A stretch of DNA of 64,000 bases. Source: Nephrocerus scutellatus. Lineage: Eukaryota > Arthropoda > Insecta > Diptera > Pipunculidae. Positions 11,630 through 24,184 of this stretch are shown here, piece by piece; the stretch's first letter is position 1, and the number at the start of each line of letters is the position of its first letter. A model generated the notes under the pieces. It did not search any database and had not been told where the DNA came from. It worked only from the letters and a program-made list of their open reading frames with translations. The position numbers and the translations under genes were made by a program. The stretch is from positions 134,446,277-134,510,276 of the forward strand of contig OX352761.1 in assembly GCA_947095585.1 (NCBI GenBank), given 5' to 3'.

Positions 11630-13370
11630 AATTTATCATTAAACTATTATATTAATTTCATATCATTCCATTTGCTCAGCGTATATTCCTGTGTTACTAA
11701 ATTGGTAAAAATGTTATTAGAACAGCACATACTGCAAAAGATAAAATATATATAAAAAAAACCAATTTCACACTGAGGTAACCCTCGACAGGCCATATAG
11801 GTATAATAAACAATGAGATAACTTTTTCCTAATACCTATCAACTAGGTATTAACCATCGCGTGGGCGTATAAATACAATATTGAATCGGATGTATTTTTC
11901 TCTAGAACCCGATGTGATCCGAAACTTCGTGATATATTTACAATTTTTTCAAGATACACGCGATAGAATCATATAAAATACATCAGCCCATTCCCGAGAT
12001 AAGGTCAAATTGTTTTTACATCCATTAGCTGCCATCGATATTGGAAACTCCAGGACTACCATTAAGTACTTTAGAGCGAGGTGGAATTTCTTGTGCTATA
12101 CTACAATGCTTTGTCCAATCGACATTTCTACAGCAAGGTTTCTCATCATGATTTGGTTTTAACTACAAATGCAGCTGACTCGAAAGACATCTTTCATTGA
12201 TTATTTGTCCTGAGCGGTGATTTTTGTTCTCTTAAGATGGTAACCCACCAATTCAATGACGCCAATTATGTTGTAGAAAAGTTAAGACATTGTTTGTCGA
12301 ATTAACGGTTCTAACATTTTCTCTATAGCCTTCGACTCCACCTTTATAGTTGATCTGGCGTGGCTGTTTATGTTTTTTCGAATTGTGCTCCTGTCATGAG
12401 CATGAATAATAACACAGTCCCACTTCGTAATATAAGCACACTGTAGCATCATAAATTTCAACAAAACGGTTACAAGTTACAATTCTTCTTTAATTAGTTG
12501 AGCAGGAATTTTGACTTAACCCAGGTTTCTCTCAAGTTTCTGGATTTCAATACCTAAACTAGATCCACCGTAGCGAGTTCCACATTTGTTAGTCCCACCA
12601 TGGCTATAGCTAGTTCAACCAAAGCTGGTTCCACTTTAGTTAATTCCATAGTAATAGATAGAGAAATTAATTGGTGGTAACAAATCTTTGAGAGTTTATA
12701 TACTGATATTTATAGTGACTTTGTGCAATACAGTACCAATATTTACTCGTCAGTGCCTACCAAATACCTTTTAACGTGTAGGCGTTCAGTGTTCAGAAAA
12801 TTGTTATGTCATATTTACTCGATATAGGGTATTAAATATAAATCATATCATAATAAGTGAAAACTACTAGATGGGGTTGTTCCTTGGTACATAACGAATT
12901 GTCAACAGAGAAGGGCGCCCCATTTTCTCCTACTTTTTTATGAGCATTAAACCTGCTATTTGATACCAATCAACCCCGCTGAAAACGCATTTTCCCCAAA
13001 AGGGCCAAACTTAAGACCCTTCCTATCCTTAGGGGAAAATATTTCCAAATTAAATTTATTCAGTTATTGTCTACAAAGCAAGCGATTTTTCAGGTAGCAT
13101 CATAAATTTACTCCACGGTAGACAGTAACTTAGCAGTGAAGTTTTTCATGCATTTTTTATTTTTTCTGGAAATTCTGTTACCAAACTTTTCCTCTGTGGC
13201 AACATTAAATAAAATTGAGAAATATTTTAATTGTAAGACAATTGACATTAAATTGAATAATACGAACTTGGGTAGGGGCCGTTTATTCGTGTAACGGGCT
13301 GCAGCCAAACTCGTATGTAAATAATCAACAACAAACCTTCATCGTAGAATAAATATTCACAAAGTGAACA
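11630..13370. other. Intergenic between NPF and the MFS gene
   Basis: No gene is seen. Short open frames on both strands lack domains. The two genes converge here, so both 3' ends lie in this interval. Confidence 0.5.
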
Positions 13371-13374
13371 GATT

Positions 13375-16300
13375 TTATAAAAAAATATATGAAGGTTCAA
13401 TAATTGTACCTATATGGCCTGTTAACGTTGTAAAACGAGATTTTATAACTCACGTATAACAAATCCAGCAAACGAATTAAAGACAACACTGCAATAACTT
13501 TCCAACGAGGATCCAATTACGTTACTGCCGAGAATGCTTCCCGAACGTCCTAGCATAAGACATATGCAAACTGCTTTACCCCTACAAAATGATAAAATAT
13601 TAATTACTTTTTAATGGTCAAGGATTTACTTTAAAAAAAAACATTCACCGCAAGTATGTTGGAATTAAATCCACAACAATTCCACTTAAGACAGAGACAC
13701 ATAGTCCTGGCAGCATTAGGAAACAGCAAAACAAAATCACAACAAACATCGGTTGTTGGACCCAATGAAGTGAAATGCCACAAATTCCAGCAATCAAAAG
13801 TGCACCGAATAAAACTCTTTTTCTGCCAAGGCGATTTATGATCATTCCCAAAACTATGTAGGCAACAACATAAGACAGACCCAACAAAATTGAATCAATG
13901 TATGTCTTTGTATTTATGGTGTCGTCGCACACCTTTGTTGTTAGAAAATTATGATAAAAAAAAGCTCAAGCTAATAATTTACCAGCGACTTACCATTACT
14001 GAAGTCGAGTTTCCATTCTGCAGCTGCGTTTCTAGAAAGGAATCAATCACTTCACATATAGCCTTCTGGTAGTCTTCGGAAGTAGCAGTACTGATCCGAT
14101 TTTGAATTTCTGGATACCACAATCCCATTCCTGATGAACTAAAAATGTTCGACAGAATTAGTAAATTATATTTTGCTCGACACACCGTTTTAGTCCAGGG
14201 TATATCTTCCCGCGTACATCCAAGGGACCTACAATTTAAACTTTAAAGCCATTACCGAAAGGTGAATAGAGAAGCTTTCCATGGCGGTTATTAGTTTTGG
14301 ACGTTTGTGGAACCGTGAAAAGCTTTTTAGTCTTTTTCTGGGATCTGAACTTCCAATCTCCGACACTAGCCACGGCCCTTACTCGAATGTTGTATTAATT
14401 GACATAAGAACTTACCTGGAAAATAATCCAAACATTACAACGCAACATATTAAGAAGTTTAATACATGTGGAGGTTTAAACAGAGGACTAGTTTGCTGCC
14501 ACATCAATCTTATGAAGTTCCATCTGTTAATATCAATTAATTATTAAATTTTGTAGTATATTAATTACGCTAATAAGATACCCAAAACTTTTGGACGGTA
14601 AGGATTCACTACTGTTTTTGACTGAAGATGTTAATTTTATTCCGTTTAAATGTTTTGAGTTTTTTCCCAAGTTTGTCTCACTGATCCATTGTACAGCTTT
14701 CATTGCTTCGCTGTCTTTTCCGCGAGATAAAAGAAGCTGCGGTGTTTCGGGTAGGATGCACATAATTAAAGCACCCAAAAAGCCAGGAATCATGTAAAAA
14801 AGAATAAGTAGTCGCCAAGGACGCATATCGAAACTATCATAAATTGGGATTGACCATGTTTGCGGTAGAATCAACCAGGCAACAGCTGCAAAAGTTAATA
14901 TATTAAATTCAATGGACAAATGTTAGTGACTTCTTTGAAACAGCAACGATTGATAAATAATTTTATGGTCAACAAAAGTGTAGTAGAGATCCCTTGATCA
15001 CTTAAAGCGATTTTAACATGAACCAAGAGGACACCATCCCTGAGAATCTGAATTAGGAAGAAAATGCTGCACCAAGCAAAACTAAAAGTGCAAGTATGGG
15101 AACAGAAATAAACCAGTTGACTAGATTAAAGACATCCAAGGCAACCTACCAGGTTTCGGTTCTGGCCTCCCGGGTAAGTGTCCATGCTCACATTTAATTC
15201 ACTGCTGATGATTCTGACAATCATCCTTCAGTCAAACCTCACCAGATTTCATACTTCTTCAGATTTTATCAGGTTTTTTAAGGGACCGCACATTTTCAAA
15301 GCTGTAGAATACTTTTGGACCTATACCCTGGATTGATTTTCGAACGAACGAAAACGTGGAACTATTGCCATGGTCGTCCTATTCACCGGGCTTAAACATC
15401 ATCGGAAAATTTTGGGCCTTTTCGACATAAAGAGTTAAACTTTTTTAACAGCTCAGTATCATTGGCTATTTCTGAAATCCCGCGTGTGACGCGTTTCGCG
15501 GGTTGTGTGTGGCGTGTGTGACACGACTTCTTTGAGGTAATTTTTAACCAAAAAAATGTATGCTTATGTCGATGTTTAAATAAAAGTTTGTTCCCGAAAA
15601 ACGAAGTTCTTTTTCATTTACTTGTTAAAGAACAATGCTTTTCACAATGCCCATCAGTTAGAAGAAGTCTGCCTCCGACTTCACAAGAAGTAGACGCGAG
15701 TATTTATCCTAAAATTTAATCTCAGAATTCTTGAAAATATTACTTTCAGCCTCTTGACAATAACTCTCAAGGGATGACTAGCTATAGTGCTCTTAAATGG
15801 ACATACATATGAGTTTAGGTTGTAAACAACCGCTTAGATTTCCAAACCGAATCAACGCAAATATTCGAGCATACTTATAGTGAGAGAAAGTGTAGAATTG
15901 TTAGTATACTTATATAATTGTAAAAAATATAATAAATTATAAAATAAAAAACTATATTACCTGGTATATATGCAGTCGATATTCCCACAAACATGCTAGC
16001 ATAGTTAATTACTATAGGCCGATTTTTGTTTGTGTTAAATTCTCCCAAAAAAGCATACACTGTGGATGAGGCTCCGGCCAAGCTAATGATTTACTATCTA
16101 CATAAGTTACAAGAAATTGTAATTTGATGTGCATACCCAATTCCAGTGAAAAATCTAAGGATAACAAAAAACCAATAGTTTGAAACAAACATCGACATTA
16201 GTGAAAAAGCATTGGCCAACAATGTTGTCTTTATGAGTACTGGTTTCCTTCCAATGGTATCAGACAAATATCCCCAATAGTACGAGGAAATGAGAATTCC

Positions 16301-16701
16301 TAGGAAAAAATTACGTTGCATCGCCTCTAAAATTGTAAGTTTATAACATATTGGTACTTACCAACAAAAGTAGCAGCACTCATTATGGCTTTTTGTTGTG
16401 AGTTTGTTTGAAAGTCACACTGCGATGCTATTGTAATGATACTCATTCCCATTGTCTCGTTTATGACAGCCATCAAAAGGACTCCACTCACAAACAAGAC
16501 TATCCACTGTGATTTTCCAAAGCCTTCAGTTAGAAATAAATTGTAAATCAAATGTTTTTGTCAACAGGCTCAGTTTGGAGTGTGTGTACCGATCATGTTG
16601 AGAATGTCCTCATAGTCGCGTTCAGTTTCTTGATCTTCTGGTATTTTTGAGGCATTTTGTGTAATTTCTTTCTCTGGTATACTATCCGCTGTTGGTAACA
16701 T
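13375..16701 (-). CDS. SV2-like major facilitator transporter
   Basis: Predicted 12-helix membrane transporter of the synaptic vesicle glycoprotein 2-like / organic-solute MFS group; the substrate cannot be read from sequence. Exons (minus strand) are 16701-16590, 16523-16362, 16299-16137, 16082-15961, 14885-14582, 14523-14416, 14138-13994, 13932-13649, 13581-13454 and probably 13418-13375. All phases agree, giving about 523 residues; if the last donor is not used, translation stops at 13443 (512 residues). MFS motif A appears as GYLSDTIGRKPVL between helices 2 and 3, and its second-half counterpart as NRLGRKRVLF. Helix 5 has PETPQLLLSRGK after it, typical of the family. The N-terminus is acidic and cytoplasmic (37 residues). 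The C-terminus is the least certain part. The 1.1-kb fourth intron carries a Tc1 relic, and the intron between exons 6 and 7 carries a SINE. Confidence 0.88.
14176..14382 (-). mobile_element. tRNA-derived SINE, copy E (old, intronic)
   Basis: Diverged copy retaining CAAGGGACCTACAATTTAAA, GAGAAGCTTTCCATG, GGACGTTTGT and a decayed CCACGG end. It lies wholly within the intron between MFS exons 6 and 7, so it does not interrupt coding sequence. Confidence 0.65.
14990..15615 (+). mobile_element. Tc1-like transposon relic in MFS intron
   Basis: The plus-strand translation near 15340-15440 gives ENVELLPWSSYSPGLNIIGKFWAF, which corresponds to the Tc1-family catalytic block normally written as SPDLNPIEN-W. 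The second catalytic Asp is replaced (SPGLN) and the Glu by Gly, and several stops are present, so the copy is dead. Terminal inverted repeats were not resolved. Confidence 0.6.
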
Positions 16702-16795
16702 TTTTAAGAACGATCCTATTCCACCGACGTTACTTCAAAGTGTAACTGTGCACAATCGACTGCTAGTAAGTTTTGTGATGTAAAAATGAGATTGA

Positions 16796-16962
16796 TAGAT
16801 CATTTAACAATCTGGAAGTTTTATCGTACGACAGCGGTAGTAAAACCACCCATTCTAGACATTATCGAGTAATCTTATCTTTTGATGTAGATTTGTAGAT
16901 CATATAATAATCTGAAAATTTTATCGTGCGACAGCGATAGTAAAACCACCCATTCTAGAAAT
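16796..16962. repeat. Tandem duplicated upstream module of the MFS gene
   Basis: A block of about 67 bp at 16796-16862 recurs at 16896-16962, exactly 100 bp later, with roughly 85 percent identity by eye. Both contain TAGATCAT, AATCTG, TTTTATCGT, CGACAGCG and TAGTAAAACCACCCATTCTAGA. The module lies 95-260 bp upstream of the MFS start codon. GATA-type sites (CTTATCTT, AGATAAGATC) sit in and beside it. Confidence 0.75.
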
Positions 16963-17099
16963 AGAGTAGATAAGATCTGAATGATCTACAGTTTTCTCTT
17001 TGTTTGCAAAGATAACCGATTTATGCCATTTACTGAACTCTGCGGTAGATCTTAATATTTTTAAGTTTTCGGAGTCTCTCGCACTTACAATAAAAACAA

Positions 17100-18900
17100 C
17101 TCGTCGTAAACTTTCTCTTGAACATGACTAGGATTTTTGCTAGGCGCCCATGTGTAGGCACTTCTGTACCGAGAGAAGGGCGAGTATTATATATAAAGAT
17201 CATCATTATTTTTGGCTCTAAAACCGAGGTTCGGTCATGCCCTCCTGCAAAAAATCTGCGTACCGGTTCTGATTTCAAGCAGATGCTTGGCCTGCCTCGC
17301 TGCCATTTTCCAAAAATTCTTCCGTAAAGGACTTTCCATGCAGGATCTCTTCCTATTTGGCTCTGCAACCGGGGTCCGGTCCTGGCCTCCCGCAAAAAGT
17401 CACTCCACCGGTCCTGCCCACCGGAGCCCCTACAAAGCTTAATTCTCTTCACGATGTCGACATCGCGCTTACGCTCGTAGAAATCAACCTTATAGAGTCT
17501 CCAAAATCGTCCTTCCTCACCTACGGGGCCAACATTTCTCCGTAAGACTTTTCTCTCGATCGCGCCTTAGAGGTCAGAATGCTTTTTGCTAAGCACTTAA
17601 GTCTCTGATCCATATGTAAGTACTGGTATGACCATTGTCTTTTATACCAGCAGCTTGTTGTTGTGGTTTAGTTCCTGGATTTGAAGTCTTGAAAGACTAT
17701 AGTAGGCTTTGTTGGCTTTAAGCAACCGTGTGCGTATTTATTCGGCTGCTACAGTTGCCCGAGATGGTTGAAGGATTGCAATACTTAAAATACGCGATGC
17801 ACTATTTAAATTGCATCTACACGCAGACGTGGCCTTTGTTTTGCTCTAATTTATGTGCAGCCCCAGATTTCGTGCCGCCTGCTCGATCTGGATGAAAGCT
17901 TCGTGTGCAGTTCTTGGGTTTACGATGGATGTCAATATCGTCTGCGTAAGCCAGTATCTGAACTTATGGATGATTATTCCTCTCGCCGTTACGTCAGAGT
18001 CTCGGATCACTTTCTCCAACGCCATGTTGAAGAGGAAGCAGTGCCCCTTGTCGCAGCACGTTTAGATTTTGAATTGGCTTGATAGTGATCCGGATATTTT
18101 TACTTGGCTTTTAACATTGGTCGTGGTCAACCTGCATAGTCGTGTCAGTTTATTTGGGATGCCGAATTCTCCATGGTTTGATAAAGTTCTACTCTGGTTA
18201 TGCTATCATAGGCGGCTTTAAAGTCTATAAAAAGATGGTGCAGTGAGTTTTGAAACTCTAGACAATTTTCCATCACCTGCCTAAGGGTGTAAATCTGATC
18301 AGTTGTTGATTTGCCTGGGATGAAGCCACACTGGTATGGACCAATGATGACTTAAGCGTATGGGGCTATCCTGTCTTGAAGGATAGAGGAGAAAAAATCT
18401 TTTACGCGGTACTCAACAACGTTATACCACGATAATTGCTGCATGTTGTGATATCTCCTTTCTTATGTATGGGGCACAGAATGTCTCTTCGCCAGTCTTC
18501 TGGCATCTCTTCTTCCTCCCATACTTGCACTATTATTTCATGGATTGCTTGGTGTATTGTGGGATCTCCTATTTTAATAAACTCCGCTAAGCTCCCATCT
18601 GATCCCGGGGCCTTATTATTTTTTAACCCGATTTATCGCTCTGCTAACTTTGTCTATGCTTGGTGGCGGCAGCATACTATGGTCTTCAGTCATTGGTGGA
18701 GCCTCCAATTCCTCAGTAAGCTGCCATTTAGCAACTCATTTAAGTGCTCTTCCCATCGCTCTAAGATGCCTTTGAGATCGGGGATCAGATTACCCTCTTT
18801 GTCAGTATGAGCAACGCGGTGTATATTGCGTCATAAATCGTTTCGCCGTGTTGGTCGTCGTTCCTCAGTGTATCCGAGGCTGATTTTGGTTGGCGCTGTA
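17100..18900 (-). mobile_element. RTE-type non-LTR retrotransposon, copy 2 (internally deleted)
   Basis: This is collinear with copy 1 (2420-4990) over the 3' region and RT. It retains YADD near 17940 (LAYADDIDI), unlike copy 1. After the position equivalent to about 3985 in copy 1 it jumps to the 5' segment equivalent to about 4870 (ATCGTTT.GCCG ... GTATCCGA.GCTGAT), so the endonuclease is deleted. It also has many frameshifts. The 3' flank at 17100-17450 repeats a GGGTCCGGTCCTGGCCTCCC-like segment twice. Confidence 0.75.
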
Positions 18901-19745
18901 CAACAATAAACGCTTTTATACTTGACAACGCGAAAATATTTGTTTCAATTGGCATTTGGCATCTAAAGTTACAGATTTTCTATTCATCGCATCGCAAACT
19001 ACCTTCCACAATTGCCACAACATTTTAAAAAGATAAAAGCTAAGTAGTTTCAGAATAATTTATTTGTTTAAAAGAATGGTATATAAAACATTTAACACAT
19101 AAATATTGTATACTCTAGTCTTATGGATGTAATTGATAAAGTACTGCTGTGAAGCGAAATTATTGATATTTATTATTGATATAAAAATTATTCATCCTTA
19201 TATTACTAAAATACAACGTTAAAGATACATCCTGACAGGATTTTCCATTTAACTTGAAATATAAAAGTAATATAGTCTTAATTAAAAATGTATTTAAAAT
19301 ATTAAATACAATAATTACAACAACTCTGAAAATTAAATTAAATAAAAAAAAATAATATTTTATACAAAAATATCTACGTACTTCACATAATGGAAGAAAA
19401 TGCTTATGCGTCGTGCGTTTGTTTCAATTTGGAATTTGAATTTAAAAATAATTATGTATTTAATGCATAATACTCGGTATGTACTTTAAGCGAAATACAG
19501 ACCATCAAACATGACATGTCAATCGAAATTAAAATAATTTCAGACTTTTGCGCTTTGCGTTCAGATTTAGAAGTTTGATTTGATCAAAATTATCTCTGCA
19601 AACATTTTTCCCAACTATTCGATTTGAATTTGAACGCATCAGTGAGCACACAGTGCACACCCGAAGTTTTCTGACGTCGAAAGTCATGTGCGATAGTCTG
19701 TACTTCACTTTAGTCTTTGACGGCTCGCAAATAATTTAAAGCTTT
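18900..19745. other. AT-rich spacer and probable 3' UTR
   Basis: No gene is seen. The part nearest 19749 is presumably the 3' untranslated region of the tyrosine-rich membrane protein gene on the minus strand. Confidence 0.45.
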
Positions 19746-19749
19746 ACGT

Positions 19750-22700
19750 TTAGACATGAAAATAATCATCGACTAAACCATTGTCGCTTGGCTCAAGGGG
19801 AGCATCGGTATTCGTTGGTCCATTTAATGTCTTCAATACACTGGAATGATGAGAGGTCGGCGAAATTAATAGGCTATAGCTGTCGTCTGGACTGATTGGT
19901 CCATTCGATTGTGTATCTGAGCTAATATTTGAGCCGGGCTGAAGTCGCTCGTATGAATTTTCTTTATTTAGGTAACATACAGATTCGTAGTTGGGATCTG
20001 ATTCACTCCCAGTCAATGATTCATAGTTACTAGATAAAGTTTGACGTGAACTTGTGCTTATGTTATTAAGAGTATTTGAACTAGATTTATAACTAGTATG
20101 GGAGGATATTGATGAGCTAATTCGAGCTGGTAAATCAACTAATTGAGTTGCACTGGTTTCAGCTCCAGGTAATGCCAATTTTGCTGTATCACAATCCATC
20201 TTATGAAAATCTGCATCATATCTCTTGCTGACTAAAGGTGCAGCACCTTCATCATCTAAGCATTTGGAAATTTTGCTTGAGTTCTTGGTTGTCTCTGAAA
20301 TACTTGCATAGTTATGACTTTCTTCAGTAGTAGTTAAAGTTGATTTAGCTTCTTGAATGGTACTATAACCAGATAGATTTCCATCACTTAAGCTGTCGTC
20401 CCCCTTCACTTTACTGTATCCGTCTAATGTGTCATCAAATTTATTTCGAGGCTTTTCAAGAACCTTTGCATACCCATCATCAGTCAATATTCCTGAACCG
20501 TACTTTGGAAGCTTCAGTACTTCATAATTAGGTTCACAGTCGACGGTTGTCAGTTTTTTATCATTAGTATTTACTTTAAGAGTCTCGTAACCAGGATCAC
20601 TGTTATTAGATGATTGCCCTGGAAGACTCTCGTATTCTTTGTTTAGTGTACATACATCCGCCCCGACTTGGGCTTCAATTTGGTGTAAACATCTTGCGGA
20701 AATTCCTACATTGAAAATTATGTGTAAATAATAATTATCAAGAATATGTAAAACATGAAAACTTCTTGATGCATATTCAATCTGCACGCTGCACGCAATT
20801 TATAACATACCAGGTTGCAGAAGGCGTTCCTTTTGCAAAATATTTGCATAGCAATCGGACTTGCGATTTTCAACCGTCTGATTATGATCCGCCTTGACGA
20901 CATCTGCTGGAATCGTTTCATATCCATGATCTTTAGCGCTGTAACTATTACTACGAGCTCGTATTTTGTCAGCAAATAAATTAGAAGAATCCGAATTATC
21001 GCTAACAGTTCCATGTACATCTCTCTCCAATTTGTTCACCTCAAGCAGTGAATTGTTCTCAGTCAATTTCCGGGATAATATTGGCGAATTATTTTGGGAA
21101 GATGATGTATTTGCGAATTTGCTTTTCTTCATTACCTTTAAATTGTATTAAAATACAAATATTAATATTATTTTACATCAACTACTATAAGAAGTTTAAC
21201 TATACATACTTTAGCATACATTCCTTCAATATCTTTGGATGGACTTAGGTTTCTAGTTTTAGGGGGATGTTCTTCACTATTTGCAACATCAATTGGTGCC
21301 GTAAATTCGATCACAGATGCGACTGAGTTACGACCTGATGGAATTGCGGAGCTTCCCGATGTTAGATTATTATTGCTACATGCAAGAGTTTGTGCATTTT
21401 TTGGCGTTGGAGGAAGAGGCGAATTTGCTTGTCGTTTTTCTGGCTTTGGTGAACCAAGATTTCCCATTGAGCTATTGTTCGAAGATGAGGATGCCTGCCT
21501 CGAATGCATCTGGGCGCGTAAGCTATCAACAGGTGGCGGAATAGGAGTTGCATCAGCTGCACCATTTTGACTTGCAACTGTCCGATGATTGTCTACAGGA
21601 CCAATTTCATGTAATCTTGAGTTAGAACTTCCTGTTGCAGCGGTTAAATTAGGAGGACTTGGCGTATTTATTTCTACAGCAACAACAATTGGATTGGACA
21701 TTGGCTGAATTTGAGCGTAAGTCTCCGATCCACTTGTGTATATATCGGTCCTTGTGACACGACTATTCGGGTCTTCAATTGCGGCATATGTCTCATCTGT
21801 AAATAGTATTTAAGTACAGACAATAAAAATTAAAAAACCCCAAAATTTCTACCCGAATCATCAGAAACAGTTGCATAGTGTGAATCGTTTATCGGTTGCC
21901 GAGGCAATTGAGCATTTCCTGGTTTGGACGTCTGCCCTAAAATATTGGCTAGAGGTTCTCTTACGCTTATGCTAGTGTAACCTTCTAAAAGCACAAAATA
22001 ATTAGCAATTATATTACATAATTTCTAATAAATCCAAAATCAAAAACTAGTCAATGTAAGAAAAAAATTTCTTACGAATTTTCGCTTTTTTTCCGTTTTG
22101 ATTTTGAATTTTCCGCTATTTCATTTCTATTTACTTGACGAATCCTGCGAGTCTCCACTAAAGTAAGCTAGCTGCTGGCTTGCAATGGGCGGTGTCATAT
22201 ATGGCAGATCCTGGCTAGCTGATACCATTCCTGCAATTGCTGATGCTGCCGGAATTTCTTGCTGCCCGTCAACTACACTCGACCCTCCTCCACTCAAATG
22301 AAGAAGATTTTGATTGGAACTACTATGCGAAACATTGTTGGCCTCAGAAATTATTTCATTTTCGCTTCCATTATTATTATTTGTGATGGGCGCATTCAAT
22401 TGAGCATATGGGTGTTCAGCTGAGCACACCTATATATTTTTTAGAGAAGTTACTAAGATGTAATATGTGGTATATAAATATATCCAAATTATCTCACTTT
22501 AGCGTAGTCGTGGGGTGAATTTTTAACTCTGGAATAAGGAGAACTAACGTCATCAGCTTGACTTATTGAGCTATGTTGCGACACACTTGATTGCTTCTTC
22601 GTACTTAAAGTTGCTAGAAGAAAGAACCCAACCCAACCCAAATATTAATAGGTAATAAGTAAAAGACCAGGTTTACATAAACTATAAGATTTTCTACTTA

Positions 22701-23234
22701 CGACTTTTGTCTTGCGTTTTTCTATCATCCAGCCTCTTCTCAGCCACCGTTTCGTATAACTCCGATCCGTTGTCATTGTTCTCAGCCACCGGAATGTCTG
22801 GCAAACTTCTGTGCGGTGCATTACTTGCTCTAATAGCAAACGTAAAGCAATATTTATTTTTGTTACAATAAATGTGGGGAAAATATGTTACAAACCGTTT
22901 CTCTGAGTCTACATTAGATACCGTCGACAAATTCAAATCATTTTGTGAACCTGCATTATCTGCTGTGGTTATGATATGATCATCGGGATTTTTTAATTTT
23001 ACCATACCCTCCAACCCCATGAACTCATTTCTGCAATTATTTTATAGATAATTATTAATCGTAATCGTAGTGTTTGGAACTTCTCCGTCCCTAATGGACT
23101 AGCTTCCTATCATCATTTGTTTACACTTACTTTGGATTTTTTTTCTTGCAACATAAACAGGCAGCCAACATCACTACTAAAGTGATCGTAACATTAAAAG
23201 TGATAAAAATTGCATAAAATGATTGATATTCCAT
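19750..23234 (-). CDS. Single-pass membrane protein with 23-site tyrosine-motif tail (adaptor-like)
   Basis: I reconstruct nine exons: 23234-23131, 23030-22896, 22829-22702, 22613-22498, 22429-22135, 21984-21853, 21796-21210, 21135-20811 and 20705-19750. All phases agree; the product is 925 residues. The first exon encodes a very short ectodomain (MEYQSFY), one hydrophobic helix (about residues 8-27) and then ACLCCKKK, a juxtamembrane cysteine cluster of the kind that is palmitoylated. The rest is low-complexity, polar and presumably cytoplasmic, with 23 YxxI/L/V sites such as YETV, YAKV, YAQL, YATV, YANI, YESL, YEVL, YSTI and YERL, plus proline motifs (PIPPPVD, SPLPPTPK). The layout is that of vertebrate transmembrane adaptors (LAT, NTAL, PAG/Cbp), which dock SH2 proteins after Src-family phosphorylation. 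I find no folded domain. The function is inferred from architecture; I do not recognise a named fly orthologue. Confidence 0.82.
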
Positions 23235-23632
23235 TGCAGAAAATTATGTTCCATTTGCTTTGCTTTTTTCCGATTTAACAAAAAAACTAAGCATTAGAAA
23301 GTTTATTGAAGTCATGTATAGCAGTACAACACACACAAAACTATTTACTGTTTATTCAATAGCATTATTTTGTAGGTGCACATTTAAAATTTAATTGGTG
23401 TTTTTGCACAAAAAGTTATGTTGTAAAAAAGAAATTATCTAACGAAAAGCTATCCGGCACACCTTCCAAATTAGCGTTTTGTGAACAATTCCAGACAAAA
23501 TAAACTTAATACAAAGTCGCTTTTTGAGCGACAGCAACGTTGACGTACACAGAGCCAGAACAAGGCAGAGTGCAGAACTGCAGTTGACTGCACTGTGCAG
23601 TGTTCACTCGTTCATTCTGCATTACTATTTAT

Positions 23633-23957
23633 GGCTGTTTTTTTTATGTCGGAGAAATCCGAGTTCCGAAATATCCGATAAATCCAAAAAAAATTTCTCT
23701 GATTAGATCATAAAAATTAGCTGCTGTGCTTTTTAGTATCAGAGAAATGTTTAATTTTCACCTAAATGCTCCATAGAAGCAAACCGCAAAAGCTGTCAAA
23801 AATTATCTGTATACTTTTTCAGAGTAACAAGATCATATCCGAGAATTATCGGAGCGTAAAAAAATAGCTTCAGAGAAAAAATATTTCTCGGAGAATGAAA
23901 AAAAAATACGGATAATTATTCTGAGTTTCTGACAGTTACTCCGACATAAAAACAGCC
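23633..23957. mobile_element. MITE with GGCTGTTTTTATGTCGGAG ends
   Basis: Inverted ends GGCTGTTTTTTTTATGTCGG (left) and CTCCGACATAAAAACAGCC (right) bound a non-coding 325-bp element rich in internal TCTCCGAT/ATCGGAGA-like repeats. It is flanked on both sides by TAT, consistent with a short duplication. It lies about 400 bp upstream of the start codon of the tyrosine-rich membrane protein gene. A related end occurs near 24557. Confidence 0.7.
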
Positions 23958-24184
23958 TATGTAGTTGCAAAAGAACTTGAAAGACATCAAATTCAGCTAG
24001 AATTGACGCGATATGGTTTAATGAAGGGAAAATGCAAACCTAAAGGATTACCACAAAATAAATGTAAATTTGCAATATCTCGCTGAGTCATTGCTGCGTT
24101 TTGTGTTAGTGTCATAGAAAAGTTTTATTTCTCACCTAAAGCTCCATTGTAGTCAACAGTCCAATGGTTAAAGAAAATTAAAAT

